Shown here: positions 22,804 to 33,237 of the stretch, piece after piece
Numbering within the stretch: position 1 is the first letter of the stretch
How the letters are laid out: each line of letters opens with the position of its first letter
NCBI RefSeq assembly: GCF_043290135.1
Contig: NC_134700.1
Span: 80,039,000 to 80,102,999 of the forward strand
Origin: Rhipicephalus microplus
Lineage: Eukaryota > Arthropoda > Arachnida > Ixodida > Ixodidae
Length of the DNA: 64,000 bases
Direction of reading: 5' to 3'
The notes under the pieces: model-generated
Database searches by the model: none
What the model was told of the DNA's origin: nothing
Seen by the model: only the letters and a program-made list of their open reading frames with translations
Program-made: the position numbers and the translations under genes

Positions 22804-23640
22804 ACAACACTACATGAGTGAATCGCCTATATTTCATGCACAATCTATCCTACGCGCACTCTTACATCCCTATCCTAGGGCCTTCTTTATCTTTTACATA
22901 TATTTCTCTCTATCGTCAGATTCGCAGCACAATAACCACCACCCCGTACCTGCAAATTGAAAGGCACGCTGCTCCCCGCCGCGGGAAGGCAGAACGGAAT
23001 GAGCGGGATGGCGGTGCTGCATACAAGGGGGAGAAAGGCGCGCATTGTAAGAGAACGGGGCTTCTAAATGTCGCGTGTTCCACGCAATCTGAACCCACAT
23101 TGGTTCCGTGTTCTCTGACTTCGGTACCTAATGTACTCAACATGCCAGCTAGGTGCTAGCATACTGTCAAGTGTTGCCAGACACCCCAAGCGTCCCTCAA
23201 AGGCAACATTTTATTACTACACAGTGTGCTTCGACTTTTAAAAAAGTATATTTGATAAGATGAAAGGGCACAGCCAGCGAAGCTCACGCTATGTAGTAAA
23301 GAAAGTAAAAAGAAAACAAAATAAAAGAACGCAGCGCAAACTACAAATGGGACGTGTGAATATTCTGGTGGGAAATGTTGTGGATCATAGGTGTGGGAAC
23401 CAGCTTTTAAAATTGTTCTAGACGACAGATTCTTCATATAAAAGAAAACATATGCCTTGAAAAGGTGAGCAGAAAGGAATGGCAACGAAGGTGTTTTTAA
23501 ATTATTAGTTGCGTATTCGAAACCTTCTTGAACGTTTCAGCGCGCTAGTTGTCCAAAAGTACAGTGATTATAAACTTAAACACCGAAATAAATAGTAAAT
23601 TTTGCGCCAAAATCACGACCACACTGAAGAAAAAAACACA
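22804..23640. other. non-coding stretch
   Basis: No gene recognised. Frames of about 110 codons at 22818-23159 (plus) and 23156-23485 (minus) lack family signatures. Confidence 0.45.
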
Positions 23641-23873
23641 TAGACACAATGGGTGATCACTTGCAACTGTTTGTTCCTTAAGGAAACTGCATATTATGAA
23701 CCCACTTTTCGCCAACGCATTGTTGTAGGCAGTTGCGGAATGAGTTCTGCAGAAGGTCGAAAAAGGCCCGGCTGAAGCACGAAAAGATAAAGAACGGCTG
23801 TAGGCGGTATTTTAAATTCATAAATGGGGTTAAAAGCAACCTTAAAAAGGTGGCGAGTCGGCACGGCTTACCG

Positions 23874-24120
23874 ATTGATAGATTGATTGATATGTGTGGT
23901 TTAACGACCCTAAACCACCATATGATTATGAGAGACGCCGTAGTGGAGGGCTCCGGAAATTTTGACCACCTGGGGTTCTTTAACGTGCACCTAAATCTGA
24001 GCACACGGCCCTACAACATTTCCGCCTCCATCGAAAATGCAGCCGCCGCAGCCGGGATTCGACCCCGCGACCTGTGGGTCAGCAGCCGAGTACCTTAGCC
24101 GCTAGACCACCGTGGCGGGG
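23874..24120 (-). mobile_element. tRNA-derived SINE, minus strand, copy 4, with exact 15-bp target duplication
   Basis: It is flanked by CGGCACGGCTTACCG at 23859-23873 and 24121-24135, both exact. The minus-strand head is at the right (about 24050-24120) and the tail at the left is a short (ATTG/GATT)n tract (23874-23892). It interrupts the GIY-YIG frame of the old Penelope-like element; the residues on the two sides join in that frame. Confidence 0.95.
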
Positions 24121-24558
24121 CGGCACGGCTTACCGTTGGTGTTCACCGCCCCAAACAAACTGGCCTACTTGTGCCCTCGCATCACTCTAAATTATGCTAA
24201 AGTGCTGAAAGGCTGCCGAAAGAAGCATGCCCGGCCATTCACGAAGTGCGCCACTGAAATAGTTTACGAAATACACCTTTTGTGCGGAAGGAGCTGTGTT
24301 GGCCAGACGGCGCGCTGCGTTAATGATAGAGCAAGAGAACACACTCTCACAGTAAAAAGGAACAGCCCGGAAGCCTTACGTTAAAAAATAAGGATGGTGC
24401 GCATTTAAGCACACGTATCACTTCATGTGGATGCACACCACGCTCACGCAGATCAGTGTTCTGAAAAAAAAAGTAAAAGCAAGGTAGCACGAGAAATTTT
24501 GGATGTCTTTAACGTAAAGATGCGGGGTATTATTGTGTTGGCGAAACTTCACTCATGA

Positions 24559-24797
24559 CCAGATGCGGTGGTCTAGTGGCTAAGGTTCCTTGCTGCTGAC
24601 CAGCAGATAGCGAGATCTAATGCCGGCTGTGGCGGCTACATTTCCGATGGAGGCGGAAATGTTGTAGGCCCGTGTGCTCAGATTTAGGTGCACTATAAAG
24701 AACCCCGGGTCGTCGAAATTTCTGGAGGCCTCCAATACGACGTCTCTCATAATCACATGGTGGTTTTGGGACGTTAAAACCCACTTATCAATCAAAA
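24559..24797 (+). mobile_element. tRNA-derived SINE, plus strand, copy 5
   Basis: Head with 'gcggtggtctagtggctaagg' interrupted only by minor changes, but the B box is damaged (GATCTAATGCC at about 24613-24625). The body and the 'ggtggttttgggacgtt' end block are clear, with the tail at about 24785-24797. Confidence 0.85.
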
Positions 24798-24896
24798 CCA
24801 ATAGCGTGATTAGGTAAACGACGGCCCGAGGATGTTGTGCATGCGTTGACGAGAAGTGGGTTTCCGATAGCCTGTTTTTTCCAAGGATAAACAATA

Positions 24897-25132
24897 ATAT
24901 GTGTGGTTTAACGACCCAAACCCACTGTATGATTATGAGAGACGCCGTATAGTGGAGGGCTCCGAAAATTTCGACCACCTGGGGTTCTTTAACGTGCACC
25001 CAAATCTGAGCACACAGCCCTACAGCATTTAGGCCACCATCTAAAATGCAGCCGCCGCAGCCAGGATTCGACCACGCGACCTGCGGGTCAGCAGCCGAGT
25101 ATACCTTATCCACTAGAGAACCACGGTGGAGC
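24897..25132 (-). mobile_element. tRNA-derived SINE, minus strand, copy 6
   Basis: A minus-strand copy with family body and head. An 8-bp direct repeat AAACAATA flanks it (24889-24896 and 25133-25140). It lies in the 3' UTR of the old Penelope-like remnant and is in inverted orientation to copy 5, only 100 bp away, so the pair could fold into a long hairpin. Confidence 0.85.
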
Positions 25133-25344
25133 AAACAATAAAAAGCTGCAAGTGAGCACCCGTCCTGTCTATGTTCTTTCTTCATCTGTGTGGTTGTTAT
25201 TTGGGCGCAAAATTTCTTTATTTATTTAGTTGTTTATTTATTGATTGATTGATTGATTTCATTGACTATTCAATTCATTTATGCCCGAACTAGCCCATCA
25301 GCGTGTTCTGCTAGTGCCGTTAACACTCTTTCAGTTAACCTGCC

Positions 25345-25728
25345 TTCCTGTGAAAGTCATAGACGGCCGCTGCAGTCGACTAACTATGGATTCGCTCGCA
25401 TGATTTCAAGCTGGACGGTTGTGCCCTCGCGATCTCCGACTTCAGCGTAGCTCCCGCCGACTGGTTTGCCCTGCGCGGTCTCCTGAGGGCGTGCAGCTCT
25501 CGCATTGTGGCACCCCGCCCTTGGACTGCTTCGACCGGATCCCCACTTTCCTATCTCCTTCTTTTTTCTCTCGTTGGCTGTCTTCTTCTCCTTCTATTTT
25601 CCTTCTATTCTTTTTATCCCTCCTTCCCCCCACCCCTATAAGGCACTGCGCCGTGTCGCCTGAAGGCAGACAAAAATTAGGTGCCTTTTTCCTCTTCATT
25701 GTAACCACTACCACCACCACTAACTATG
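25345..25728 (+). repeat. probable LINE 3' UTR fragment ending in an ACC-rich tail
   Basis: Pyrimidine-rich sequence with a CACCCCTATAAGGCACTG block, then 'gtaaccactaccaccaccac' as a simple tail at 25701-25720. The layout (GC-rich coding-like start, CTTT-rich middle, short repeat tail) resembles a LINE 3' end. There is no recognisable coding part. The Gypsy element at 25733 inserted next to its tail. Confidence 0.4.
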
Positions 25729-25732
25729 ACTG

Positions 25733-25882
25733 TGTGAAGAGGTTTATAAGTAGTTAACGACAACGGCAAGACAGCGTGATGGACCGTCCAGCAGAGATCG
25801 GCTCAGCAGTGAGCCGAAGCACGAGGCGAGAGAGCCGGGCGTTGGCGATGCTGCGAGCTGCAGGCACATCTTCTTCTTCACA
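25733..25882 (-). repeat. 3' LTR of the 25.7-31.0 kb Gypsy element
   Basis: 150 bp, left copy on the plus strand and therefore the 3' LTR of a minus-strand element. A purine-rich tract directly inside it, read on the minus strand (CGGCGGGGGCGA, about 25883-25896), is the probable polypurine primer. Confidence 0.9.
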
Positions 25883-25952
25883 ATCGCCCCCGCCGAAAAA
25901 GGAGCCATCCTGGCGACTTAAGAAGTTTCAGGCAGAGGCTCATGGTACGGTT

Positions 25953-26840
25953 TCAGTCAGGAAACATGAACGATGTCACGTGCACGCCAGCGCATGTCGT
26001 CTGATCGGGAAACTGGTTCAGTTCGGAAATTAACCGGAGAGGCTTTCTCCAAAACGGTGTAAGGCCCCTCGTACCAGGGGACAAGTTTCGAGGAGAGTCC
26101 CGGAGTTTGGTATGGACGGCAAGCGACACGAGACCCTGGGGCATAGCTGGATCCGGAAGAGAGGCGCTACGATTTTCTTTCTGGCGTTGTTGCTCTTCCG
26201 AGGTGAACGCACGGGCGAGCTGGCGGCACTCTTCGGCTTGTCGAGCAGCATCGAAGATAGGTGGACATTCGGAAGCATCAGGACGGTAGGCAAGTAGAGT
26301 ATCAATTGTATGGGAAGGGTCACGTCCATAAAGAAGAAAGAAAGATGAAAATCCCGTGGTTGTTTGTATTGCAGTATTGTATGCAAATGTCACGTATGGG
26401 AGAACACGGTCCCAGTTGCTATGATTAGATGCCACGTACATTGAGAGCATATCTCCCAGCGTGCGGTTAAACCGTTCCGTTAGCCCATTAGTCTGCGGGT
26501 GGTATGCTGTCGTTTTCCGATGAATGACGTGGCATTCCGAAAGCAGAGCTTCGACGACCTCGGAGAGAAAAGCGCGGTCTCTGTCACTAAGGAGCTCTCG
26601 AGGTGCGCCATGTCGAAGGATAAATTGTCGTAAAATGAAAGAGGCGACATCCTGAGCGGTAGAACTCGGTAAAGCGGCTGTTTCGGCGTATCGTGTCAGG
26701 TGGTCAACTGCCACTATAATCCACCGATTACCATCTGGTGTCAATGGAAGGGGCTCGTAGAGGTCAACGCCGACGCGATCAAATGGCTTGGCAGGGCATA
26801 GAAAAAGCTGCAATGCGCCAGTCGCACGTGGCAGTGTTCA
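25953..26840 (-). pseudogene. Gypsy integrase core (decayed)
   Basis: The minus-strand frame encodes the catalytic core that joins element DNA to the host chromosome. All three acidic residues of the DDE triad are visible: the D of IIVAVDHLTRYAETA, the D of LLSDRDRAFLS and the E of YHPQTNGLTERFNRTL. Downstream, FAYNTA and FFLLYGRDPS complete the usual core. The C-terminal part loses frame after about 26150, where remains of the terminal domain are found in another frame. Two in-frame stops near 26841-26852 separate it from the upstream RT/RNase H part of the same frame. Confidence 0.88.
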
Positions 26841-26849
26841 TTTGTGTCG

Positions 26850-28742
26850 CTAACTGTCAGGACAGCACTGCACGAACTTGCGTACAAAATTGTACATGCT
26901 GCGCCAGTAATAGCGATGGCGAAGGCGTTCATATGTTTTGAACGCTCCGGCGTGGCCGCATTGCGGATCGTCGTGAAGAGAGGCGCATACTTGCGATCGT
27001 AAAGTGCGTGGAAGGACCAGCAGCCACCGGCGGCCATCGGGAGCGTAGTTGCGTCGATGAAGAAGTTGATCGCGGATGGCGAAATGGAAAGCTTGACGTC
27101 GGAGGGATCGAGATACTGCAAGATTGGGCGTGCCAGATAAATATTCGATAAGAGAGACAATCCACGGGTCATGACGTTGTTCGGTGGCAATCGAGTCGAG
27201 ATTTAGCGATGACAAGGTCTGGAGGCAAGTGTTTCCGCACGTCTGATCTGGTGGTAAAGGTGAGCGCAAGAGGGCATCAGCGCCAGAGTGTTTGCGTCCG
27301 CAGCGGTATACGACGCGAATGTCATACTCCTGGAAGCGGCGTGCCCATCGCTCAAGGCGGCCAGAAGGCTCTTTCAACGTGGAGAGCCAGCAAAGCGCGT
27401 GGGTATCAGTTACTAGATCGAACGGGCGGACGTATAAGTACGGCCAGAACTTTCCAAGCGCCCACACCAGAGCCAAACACTCTTTTTCTGTTACGCTGTA
27501 ATTAGTTTCGGCTTTCGTCAGAGTGCGGCTTGCGTAGGCTACAACGTATTCTGAATAGCCGGGCTTTCGCTGAGCGAGGACAGCGCCTAGCCCGACGCCG
27601 CTGGCGTCGGTGTGCACTTCGGTAGGAGCCGTCGGGTCGAAGTGGCGAAGAATAGGTGGGGAAGTGAGCAAACGGTGCAGAGTAGTGAAGGCAACGTCAC
27701 ATGCAGGGGACCAGGAGGAGAGGTTCACGTCACCGCGAAGAAGCTGATTTAACGGTGACATGATAGATGCAAAATTGCGAACAAAGCGCCGGAAATAGGA
27801 GCATAGGCATACAAAACAGCGAAGTTCTTTCATGGTCATCAGCTTGGGAAATTCTGCCACTGCTCGAAGTTTTGCTGGGTCAGGTAATACGCCGTGCTTG
27901 GACACGATGTGGCCTAGGATGACGAGCTCGCGTGCAGCGAAGCGGCATTTTTTCAGGTTAAGCTGCAGACCAGCGTTGGTAAGACAAGTCAAAACGTGCC
28001 TGAGGCGAAGGAGGTGCGTAGGAAAATCATGGGAGAAAACTTCAACATCGTCGAGGTAACAGAGGTACATATTCCATTTGAGGCCACGTAGCGTATTATC
28101 CATAAGACGTTCAAACGTGGCAGGCGCGTTACAAAGGCCAAAGGGCATGACGTTAAATTCATATAGTCCGTCTCATGTAGTAAATGCCGTTTTTTGACGA
28201 TCGGTTTCAGCCATTAGAACCTGCCAGTAGCCAGACCGCAAATCTAGCTACGAGAAAAAGTTCGCTCCGTGAAGGGTGTCAATGGCGTCATCAATGCGCG
28301 GCAAAGGATAGACGTCCTTGCGGGTTATATTATTCAAACGACGATAGTCCACGCAAAATTGGATAGATCCGTCTTTCTTACGCACCAGGACGACGGGAGA
28401 CGCCCAGGGACTGTGAGATGGTCGAATGACGTCTCTACGAAGCATATCTTTGACTTGATCGTTGATGACGCGGCGCTCTTCAGCGGAGACACGGTATGGT
28501 CTTTGACGCAGTGGCTGGTGTAGGCCGATGTCAACATGATATTTGACTTGTGATGTGCGGCCCAGTTGAGGTTGCGACACATCGACAGAACTCCTGAACT
28601 CATGCAGAATATCCAGCAGGTCGGCATGTTTGGTGGGAGTGAGAGGGTCGGCGATGGCACGTGAAAACGTATCATTAGATGACTCCCTGAGTGCCGACAG
28701 TGCTTTTGAGTGGTCGCAGTAGTCATCCGGATTATCAACCAA
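26850..28742 (-). pseudogene. Gypsy reverse transcriptase + RNase H + integrase zinc region (decayed)
   Basis: Minus-strand RT fingers (SPWASPVVLVRKKDGS, FCVDYRRLNNITRKDVYPLP) lead to palm [16 protein letters not shown] and catalytic YLDD ([10 protein letters not shown]). RNase H follows with [15 protein letters not shown], and an integrase His/Cys zinc region with [19 protein letters not shown]. Two nonsense codons, TAG at 28248-28250 and TGA at 28173-28175, break the RT between the fingers and palm, just around the LDLRSGYWQ catalytic-aspartate block. The same frame otherwise runs to the integrase. Confidence 0.9.
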
Positions 28743-29371
28743 AGACGAAGGGTCAAGATCCTGTACGCGGCCGAGACATTCCCCGCAAGCAAAGTTACAG
28801 GTGTGGAAAGCGGATTGCTTACGAACATGTTGTTCCTTCCGGCGGCAAGGTCAATTGTTGCGAAAGGCAGCGGCAAAGCTCGACGACATTTGAAGATATC
28901 GGAAGGCATAAAAAGAACTGTAGCGTCAGTGTAGGCGTTGCATGAAACGGGAACAAGGGCGCAATTTTCAGGCGGAATATCGGTATCTTCATGAACGAGC
29001 AACTTCGGCGGCTGATGAAGAGCGTCCAGTAATGGGACATCACACAAGGGTGAAAACTCAACTTCGGCGCGTGCGCAGTCTATGACGGCATTATGGCGGG
29101 ATAGGAAGTTCTACCCGAGGATGACGTCATGCGAACAGACAGGGAGAACAATAAACTCCACGATGTAAAGAATGCCTTTGATGGAGACTCTTGCAGTGCA
29201 GGCTGCGAGAGGCGTTACTTGCTGTGCGCTTGCAGTGTGAAGCGACAGTCCCGAAAGCGGCGTCGTTACTTTGCGTAATAAACGGCAGAGATTAGGGGCA
29301 ATAACAGAAACAGCGGCGCCGATGTCCACAAGGGCGAAAGTACAATAACCTTCAACACTTACTGCGACCAC
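28743..29371 (-). pseudogene. Gypsy aspartic protease and protease-RT linker (decayed)
   Basis: A minus-strand frame with a retroviral-type protease: the active-site loop reads ALVDIGAAVSVI where the family has D-T/S-G, so the conserved Thr/Ser is replaced by Ile. The later CSHDVILG block is followed by a TAG (29111-29113) where tryptophan is usual. The linker to the RT (DATVLFMPSDIF, NVSAAYRI) continues in the same frame until a frameshift near 28785. It is not functional. Confidence 0.75.
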
Positions 29372-29577
29372 GTTAGCAGGAGAGGAGCGAGGGCTTAGAC
29401 AGTTCTAAAACGGCGCAGTTCTTGCCTCTTGAACTGCGGTGCTTAGTTTTTCTGGTCGGAGGGTCCGGGCCGGCTATGCATGGGGGAGGGCGATCGCCGA
29501 CGAGGAGAGGGTGCGCGTTGCGGCTGGAAGTCAAGGTGGTCAGTAGGGGCATAGCGAAGTGGCGAGACCGGCCCGTC

Positions 29578-30778
29578 TTAAACGAAAGGTTGGCTGCCGG
29601 GATGCGACGACCGGGCATAGTTGCCGAACGTCTGAGGTCGACGGCGGCAGTAGCGAGCAATGTGTCCGGGAGTAAAGCAGGCGTAGCAAATCGGCTGGTT
29701 ATCGGGCGTCCTCCAGGGATTGGCGACTGGTGCTGCCACCCAAGGTGCAGTATAAGCAGCCGGGTGTGCGGGCTGTGGGCGCGTGATGTAGGGTGGTTGC
29801 GGGAGCCTACGTACAGCGTCTGCATATGTGAGTGGCGTAGCTACGGGCTGCATCTCTTGCGAAAAGGTGACAGGAGGAGCCACATAGTGCGCTGCATAGG
29901 TTAGGGGCGCGGCCACAGGCTGAACGGCTGGCGGATAGGCGATCGGAGCGCCTACCGGCTGTGCGAGACCCGGGAAGTGACCACGGCTAGATAGAGGTGG
30001 CTCGTAGTGCGCAAGAAGAACAGCTTGTGCAACCTCTTCCGATATAGCAGTGCAAAGCGGGGCAGGTAGACGGGTGGTGGTCTCGTGAGTAAAGGGCACT
30101 AGGGAAAGTTGGCGGGCGACTTCCTCACGGACGAAGGCTCGGACTTGCTGAAGCAATAGTGAATTTTCAGGCATGGAGTCGAAACTGGACAGCGACTCAC
30201 CACCAGGCCGTGGCCTGCGAGTCAGAGTGCGTTGCTTCTTCAACTCCTCGTAGCTCTGACACAAGCTGACGACTTCAGAAACTGTGCTTGGATTCCTAGC
30301 CAAGAGCATTTGAAAAGCGCCATCGTCGATGCCCTTCAGGATGTGTTTGACCTTGTCCGACTCGGGCATGGTGTCATTCGCGCGTCGACAAAGGTCGACG
30401 ACGTCCTCAATATAGCTGGTAAAATTTTCTCCAGTCTGCTGAGAGCGGACGCGCAAGTGCTGTTCTGCTCGCTGCTTGCGGACAGCCGGCCGGCCGAACA
30501 TTTCGGCACATGACGTCTTGAAGGCGCTCCATGTGGGAATGTTGTGTTTGTGGTTGTTAAACCATCTGCGACGCCAGTGAGACAAAATATGACGCGGCCC
30601 AGCTTGTCGGCTTCATCCTACTTGTTATTGGCGCTCCGCTCACCAGCTCGTTGTGGTCGAGCCAGTCTTCCACGTCGGTCCCGTCCGCACCGCTGAAGAC
30701 CTTCGGGTCCCATAGCCTAGGATGGCCGGGACAGTTGAACAGGGGCGACGACGCCGATGGGTTGGCGTTGTCAGTCAT
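29578..30778 (-). pseudogene. Gypsy gag with CCHC knuckle (frameshifted)
   Basis: Starting from the minus-strand ATG at 30778 (MTDNANPSASS), the N-terminal part reads KVFSGADGTDVEDWLDHNELV and then loses frame; the rest (GWFNNHKHNIP..., then IPTWSAFKTSCAEMFG) is in another frame from about 30585 down to 29578. The nucleic-acid-binding knuckle is CYACFTPGHIARYC, a complete C-x2-C-x4-H-x4-C. The middle is Pro/Ala-rich with repeated PVAAPLTYA-like units. This is the structural capsid-like protein that packages element RNA; here it is broken by at least one frameshift. Confidence 0.88.
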
Positions 30779-30848
30779 GACGGGCTGTAGCGTGCGGCTT
30801 CGCAGCTCCAGGGTGTAGCAACGGGGATAAACAGCACCCTCCACCAAA

Positions 30849-30998
30849 TGTGAAGAGGTTTCTTAGTAGTTAACGACAACGGCAATACAGCGTGATGAAC
30901 CGTCCAGCAGAGACCGGCACAGCAGCGAGCCGTAGCACGAGGCGAGAGAGCCGGGCGTTGGCGATGCTGCTCGCTGCAGGCACATCTTCTTCTTCACA
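30849..30998 (-). repeat. 5' LTR of the 25.7-31.0 kb Gypsy element
   Basis: 150 bp, same TGTGAAGA...TCTTCACA ends as the other LTR. On the minus strand the sequence after it begins TTTGGTGGAGGGTGCTG, a probable tRNA primer-binding site after two bases; the tRNA was not identified. Confidence 0.9.
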
Positions 30999-31002
30999 AC
31001 TG

Positions 31003-31790
31003 TAACAATTGCTTTCTGCTTTCGCTAATTAGTTCTAGTAGTTTTCATTATTAATTATGGTGGTCGATACCAGGTCTTAGTGCTCCTAGTCAGGTGAAAG
31101 TTTTTGAAAAGGATCCCGGCCTTCGGACAATATGCATAATTTAATGTCACGCTATGCCGCTAGAATGATTATAGTGCTAAATTTATTGTGTTTGAAGAGA
31201 TCTTGCAGCTCAAGGCAGAAAAAAACATGATTAAAAGTCGACAACTTGATTAGCGAGAAAAAAAACAGAAGCCATGCAAAGAAGGTAGGCCTGCTCAGTG
31301 AATGTGAATAAATTTTGCTGAGCGATGCCATCAGACTCAAAAACATAACATCAATTGATTATGACAGTGCAATGAAGATGGTGGTTAATTGTCCCTTACT
31401 TCCTTTAAACGAAGTCAATGAGGTCACGCGGCTTATTTTTGCTAGGTCTATATGTTACATCCCAACTATTTGTGTTCAGGAAAGGCGTCTGCATGACAAT
31501 ACGCATTGCCGCAAGGGGCCAGCAATAAGCATCTCGCTCTGCGGTGATCCTTGTGACTTTATATAAACTTCATTTGCGAGTGATCGGCTCCCTTGGATCA
31601 TAGGTAAGCCAGATGTCACAAGAGCGTTGCTGTGTATCAATCAGTAAAGTGCGATGCACCCTATGCTGACAGCAGGGGAGCGTGGGTTCAAATGAAGCGT
31701 ACGCTCGGGCGTAGAGAGAGGTCATGCATGTTAATCTTGCACACGCACCACACCGCAGAGCGCCATAAGTGACTCTCTTACACGCAAAAC
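31003..31790. other. non-coding stretch
   Basis: No gene or repeat recognised. The segment around 31680-31700 has a 'gggttcaaatg' resembling a B box but no tRNA-like fold around it. Confidence 0.45.
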
Positions 31791-31796
31791 TATGGC

Positions 31797-32550
31797 GTGC
31801 CATCGAAAGCTGAAATGCCACACAGCATATGGCTCCCGTACGCTATTGTGCGAGTTATTGAAAATGTGCCATATATAACTCACTCCGCTCCACTTTTTAA
31901 AGCGAACACTATATTAACAATGCAACACATACTGAAAAAGAAGCTAGGCATTACAATATTTCAGAAAATAAAGTTATGCCACGACAGTTTTTTTCGACAA
32001 TTTCTGGGAAAAGGACACGCTTACGAAACCAGAAAAACTAGGTATGATAAAGGTTTTACACGAACTAACTATGGTATGCAAAAACAATCTTACGTTATAG
32101 CAGACTTTTTAAATCATCATCCTACCGTGATAAACTTGGTACAAGAAACGATGCACATGAAATGCTTCAAAAGAAAGTTAACTGCATATCTCCTATCAAT
32201 ACAAGAATAATTCCTTTTTCTTTTTTTCTATTTTTTTTCTTTTTTTTCTCTTTTTTTTTACCTTGCTGCAGTTTATACTGTATATGTATATAGAAAATCT
32301 TTCTGTTTCATATGTATATAGAACAATGTATATATGTAGAAAATCCTGTATATGTTTGGCCAAAATATGTATACTATATGTAACCTTGTGTATTTTGCTT
32401 AGATAACTGCCACTGTTGTTTGAGTTGTGTGTGTCTAAAAAGGGGTGTGACACCCAGTCAGGCATTCGTGCCTTTTTGTCACTCCTCCTAGACAGGGCAA
32501 ATGTACATATTACTTGTCTTTGTCTGAAATAAATACGAAATACTAAAATA
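31797..32550 (+). mobile_element. CR1/Jockey-like LINE 3' end (RT C-terminus and 3' UTR)
   Basis: The plus-strand frame to 32210 reads like the last part of a LINE reverse transcriptase: HSAPLFKANTILTM, then RTNYGMQKQSYVIADFLN and FKRKLTAYLLS at the end. These match the C-terminal region after the RT palm in CR1-like LINEs, where a small bit of sequence follows the NTR...RTNYG block. A T-rich stretch (32217-32260), a short GC-rich hairpin-like segment (32440-32500) and a terminal ATAAATACGAAATACTAAAAT tail segment make the 3' UTR. It is 5'-truncated, as is usual for LINEs, so it has no function of its own. Confidence 0.6.
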
Positions 32551-32980
32551 CTCTTGCTGTTTGCCGTCACTGTACTTCTTTTTTCTCTTGCATCAAAAGT
32601 GGACGGAAGGAGTTACAGTTGCAGTAGAATTAAATATATTCATATGATGACCACCCTTGTTTTATTAGAGGCACTTCTAAACCACAAGGAAGGAAGACCC
32701 CAACCGTATGACCGTAGCGTGGCAGTCGCTTCCGCGATGAAAGAAATAGTCCCAATAATAAAATAGGCTGGAGTGTACTATAACGTATACTTCAAGAACA
32801 CCAACGGATGATGAAGCCAGACAGGGTATTGGGGACATTAATATGCCTGTTTTACTTGTATTCTAATAGCTGCAATATAGGTCTGATGAGCGAACTACAA
32901 CGCAGCTAACTGAGTCCAATTAACGTCTAATATAAGTTCCTTATCTGTTGGTTTTCATTAGGCTGCATCAATTGAATAAA

Positions 32981-33237
32981 CTAGTCCTTGAACTTCCATT
33001 CTTTAAAGCAGCTACTACAGTCGCTTAAAACTATTGAATTTAGCGGTATTTTCTCCTCAAAGACGGATGCACGCAAGTCTGCACCAATTGGCATGTGCTC
33101 CAAACTGGCACCATGAGCCGGACAGCCGTTGACCCGGGCTGCAGAGAAAGTTCCTAAGAGCAAGGGCGGCACCATTTCTTTAGTCGCTGAGGTGATAGAC
33201 TGCCGCACTTCGGTCGCCTGGTCGGGGCCTCCCCTGA
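32981..33237 (-). other. possible terminal coding exon, function unknown
   Basis: On the minus strand an open frame of about 85 codons follows an acceptor-like CACTGCAG at 33239-33246 and runs to a stop at 32981-32983. The protein end (SAARVNGCPAHGASLEHM..., NSIVLSDCSSCFKEWKFKD) is not low complexity, and the GC content is higher than on either side. I recognise no family. It could equally be chance. Confidence 0.2.

Larger units (their letters stand above)
23733..25340 (+). pseudogene. degenerate second Penelope-like element (C-terminal GIY-YIG part), cut by three SINEs
   Basis: Plus-strand remnants in order: INGVKSNLKKVASRHGLP (ending at 23873), then after the SINE LVFTAPNKLAYLCPRI, a Cys/His region, VYEIHLLCGRSCVGQTARCV (24250-24330) and, in another frame, AREILDVFNVK (about 24490). 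These correspond in order to VPYLHGVSHNLRRIAGKAG..., SAPERLHRLC, VYAILLSCGRTYIGQTGRC and TREIMEAYEI of the 12.6-19.1 kb element, but the residues differ widely, so it is a separate family. A 3' UTR-like segment continues to about 25340, ending with a block (25280-25305) similar to the unit boundary of the other element. It is inactive and SINE copies 4-6 lie within it. Confidence 0.75.
25733..30998 (-). mobile_element. Ty3/Gypsy LTR retrotransposon, decayed, minus strand
   Basis: A 5266-bp element bounded by 150-bp LTRs beginning TGTGAAGA and ending TCTTCACA, with a 4-bp duplication ACTG (25729-25732 and 30999-31002). The gag-protease-RT-RNase H-integrase order on the minus strand identifies Ty3/Gypsy. 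The LTRs differ at about 10 of 150 positions by eye, and the coding region holds several stops and frameshifts, so it is old and defective. The flanking 'taactatgactg' and 'taacaatt' read together as the uninterrupted pre-insertion site. Confidence 0.92.

Noticed and set aside
31660..31720. tRNA gene with B-box-like GGGTTCAAATG
   Set aside because: No A box or cloverleaf can be formed around it.
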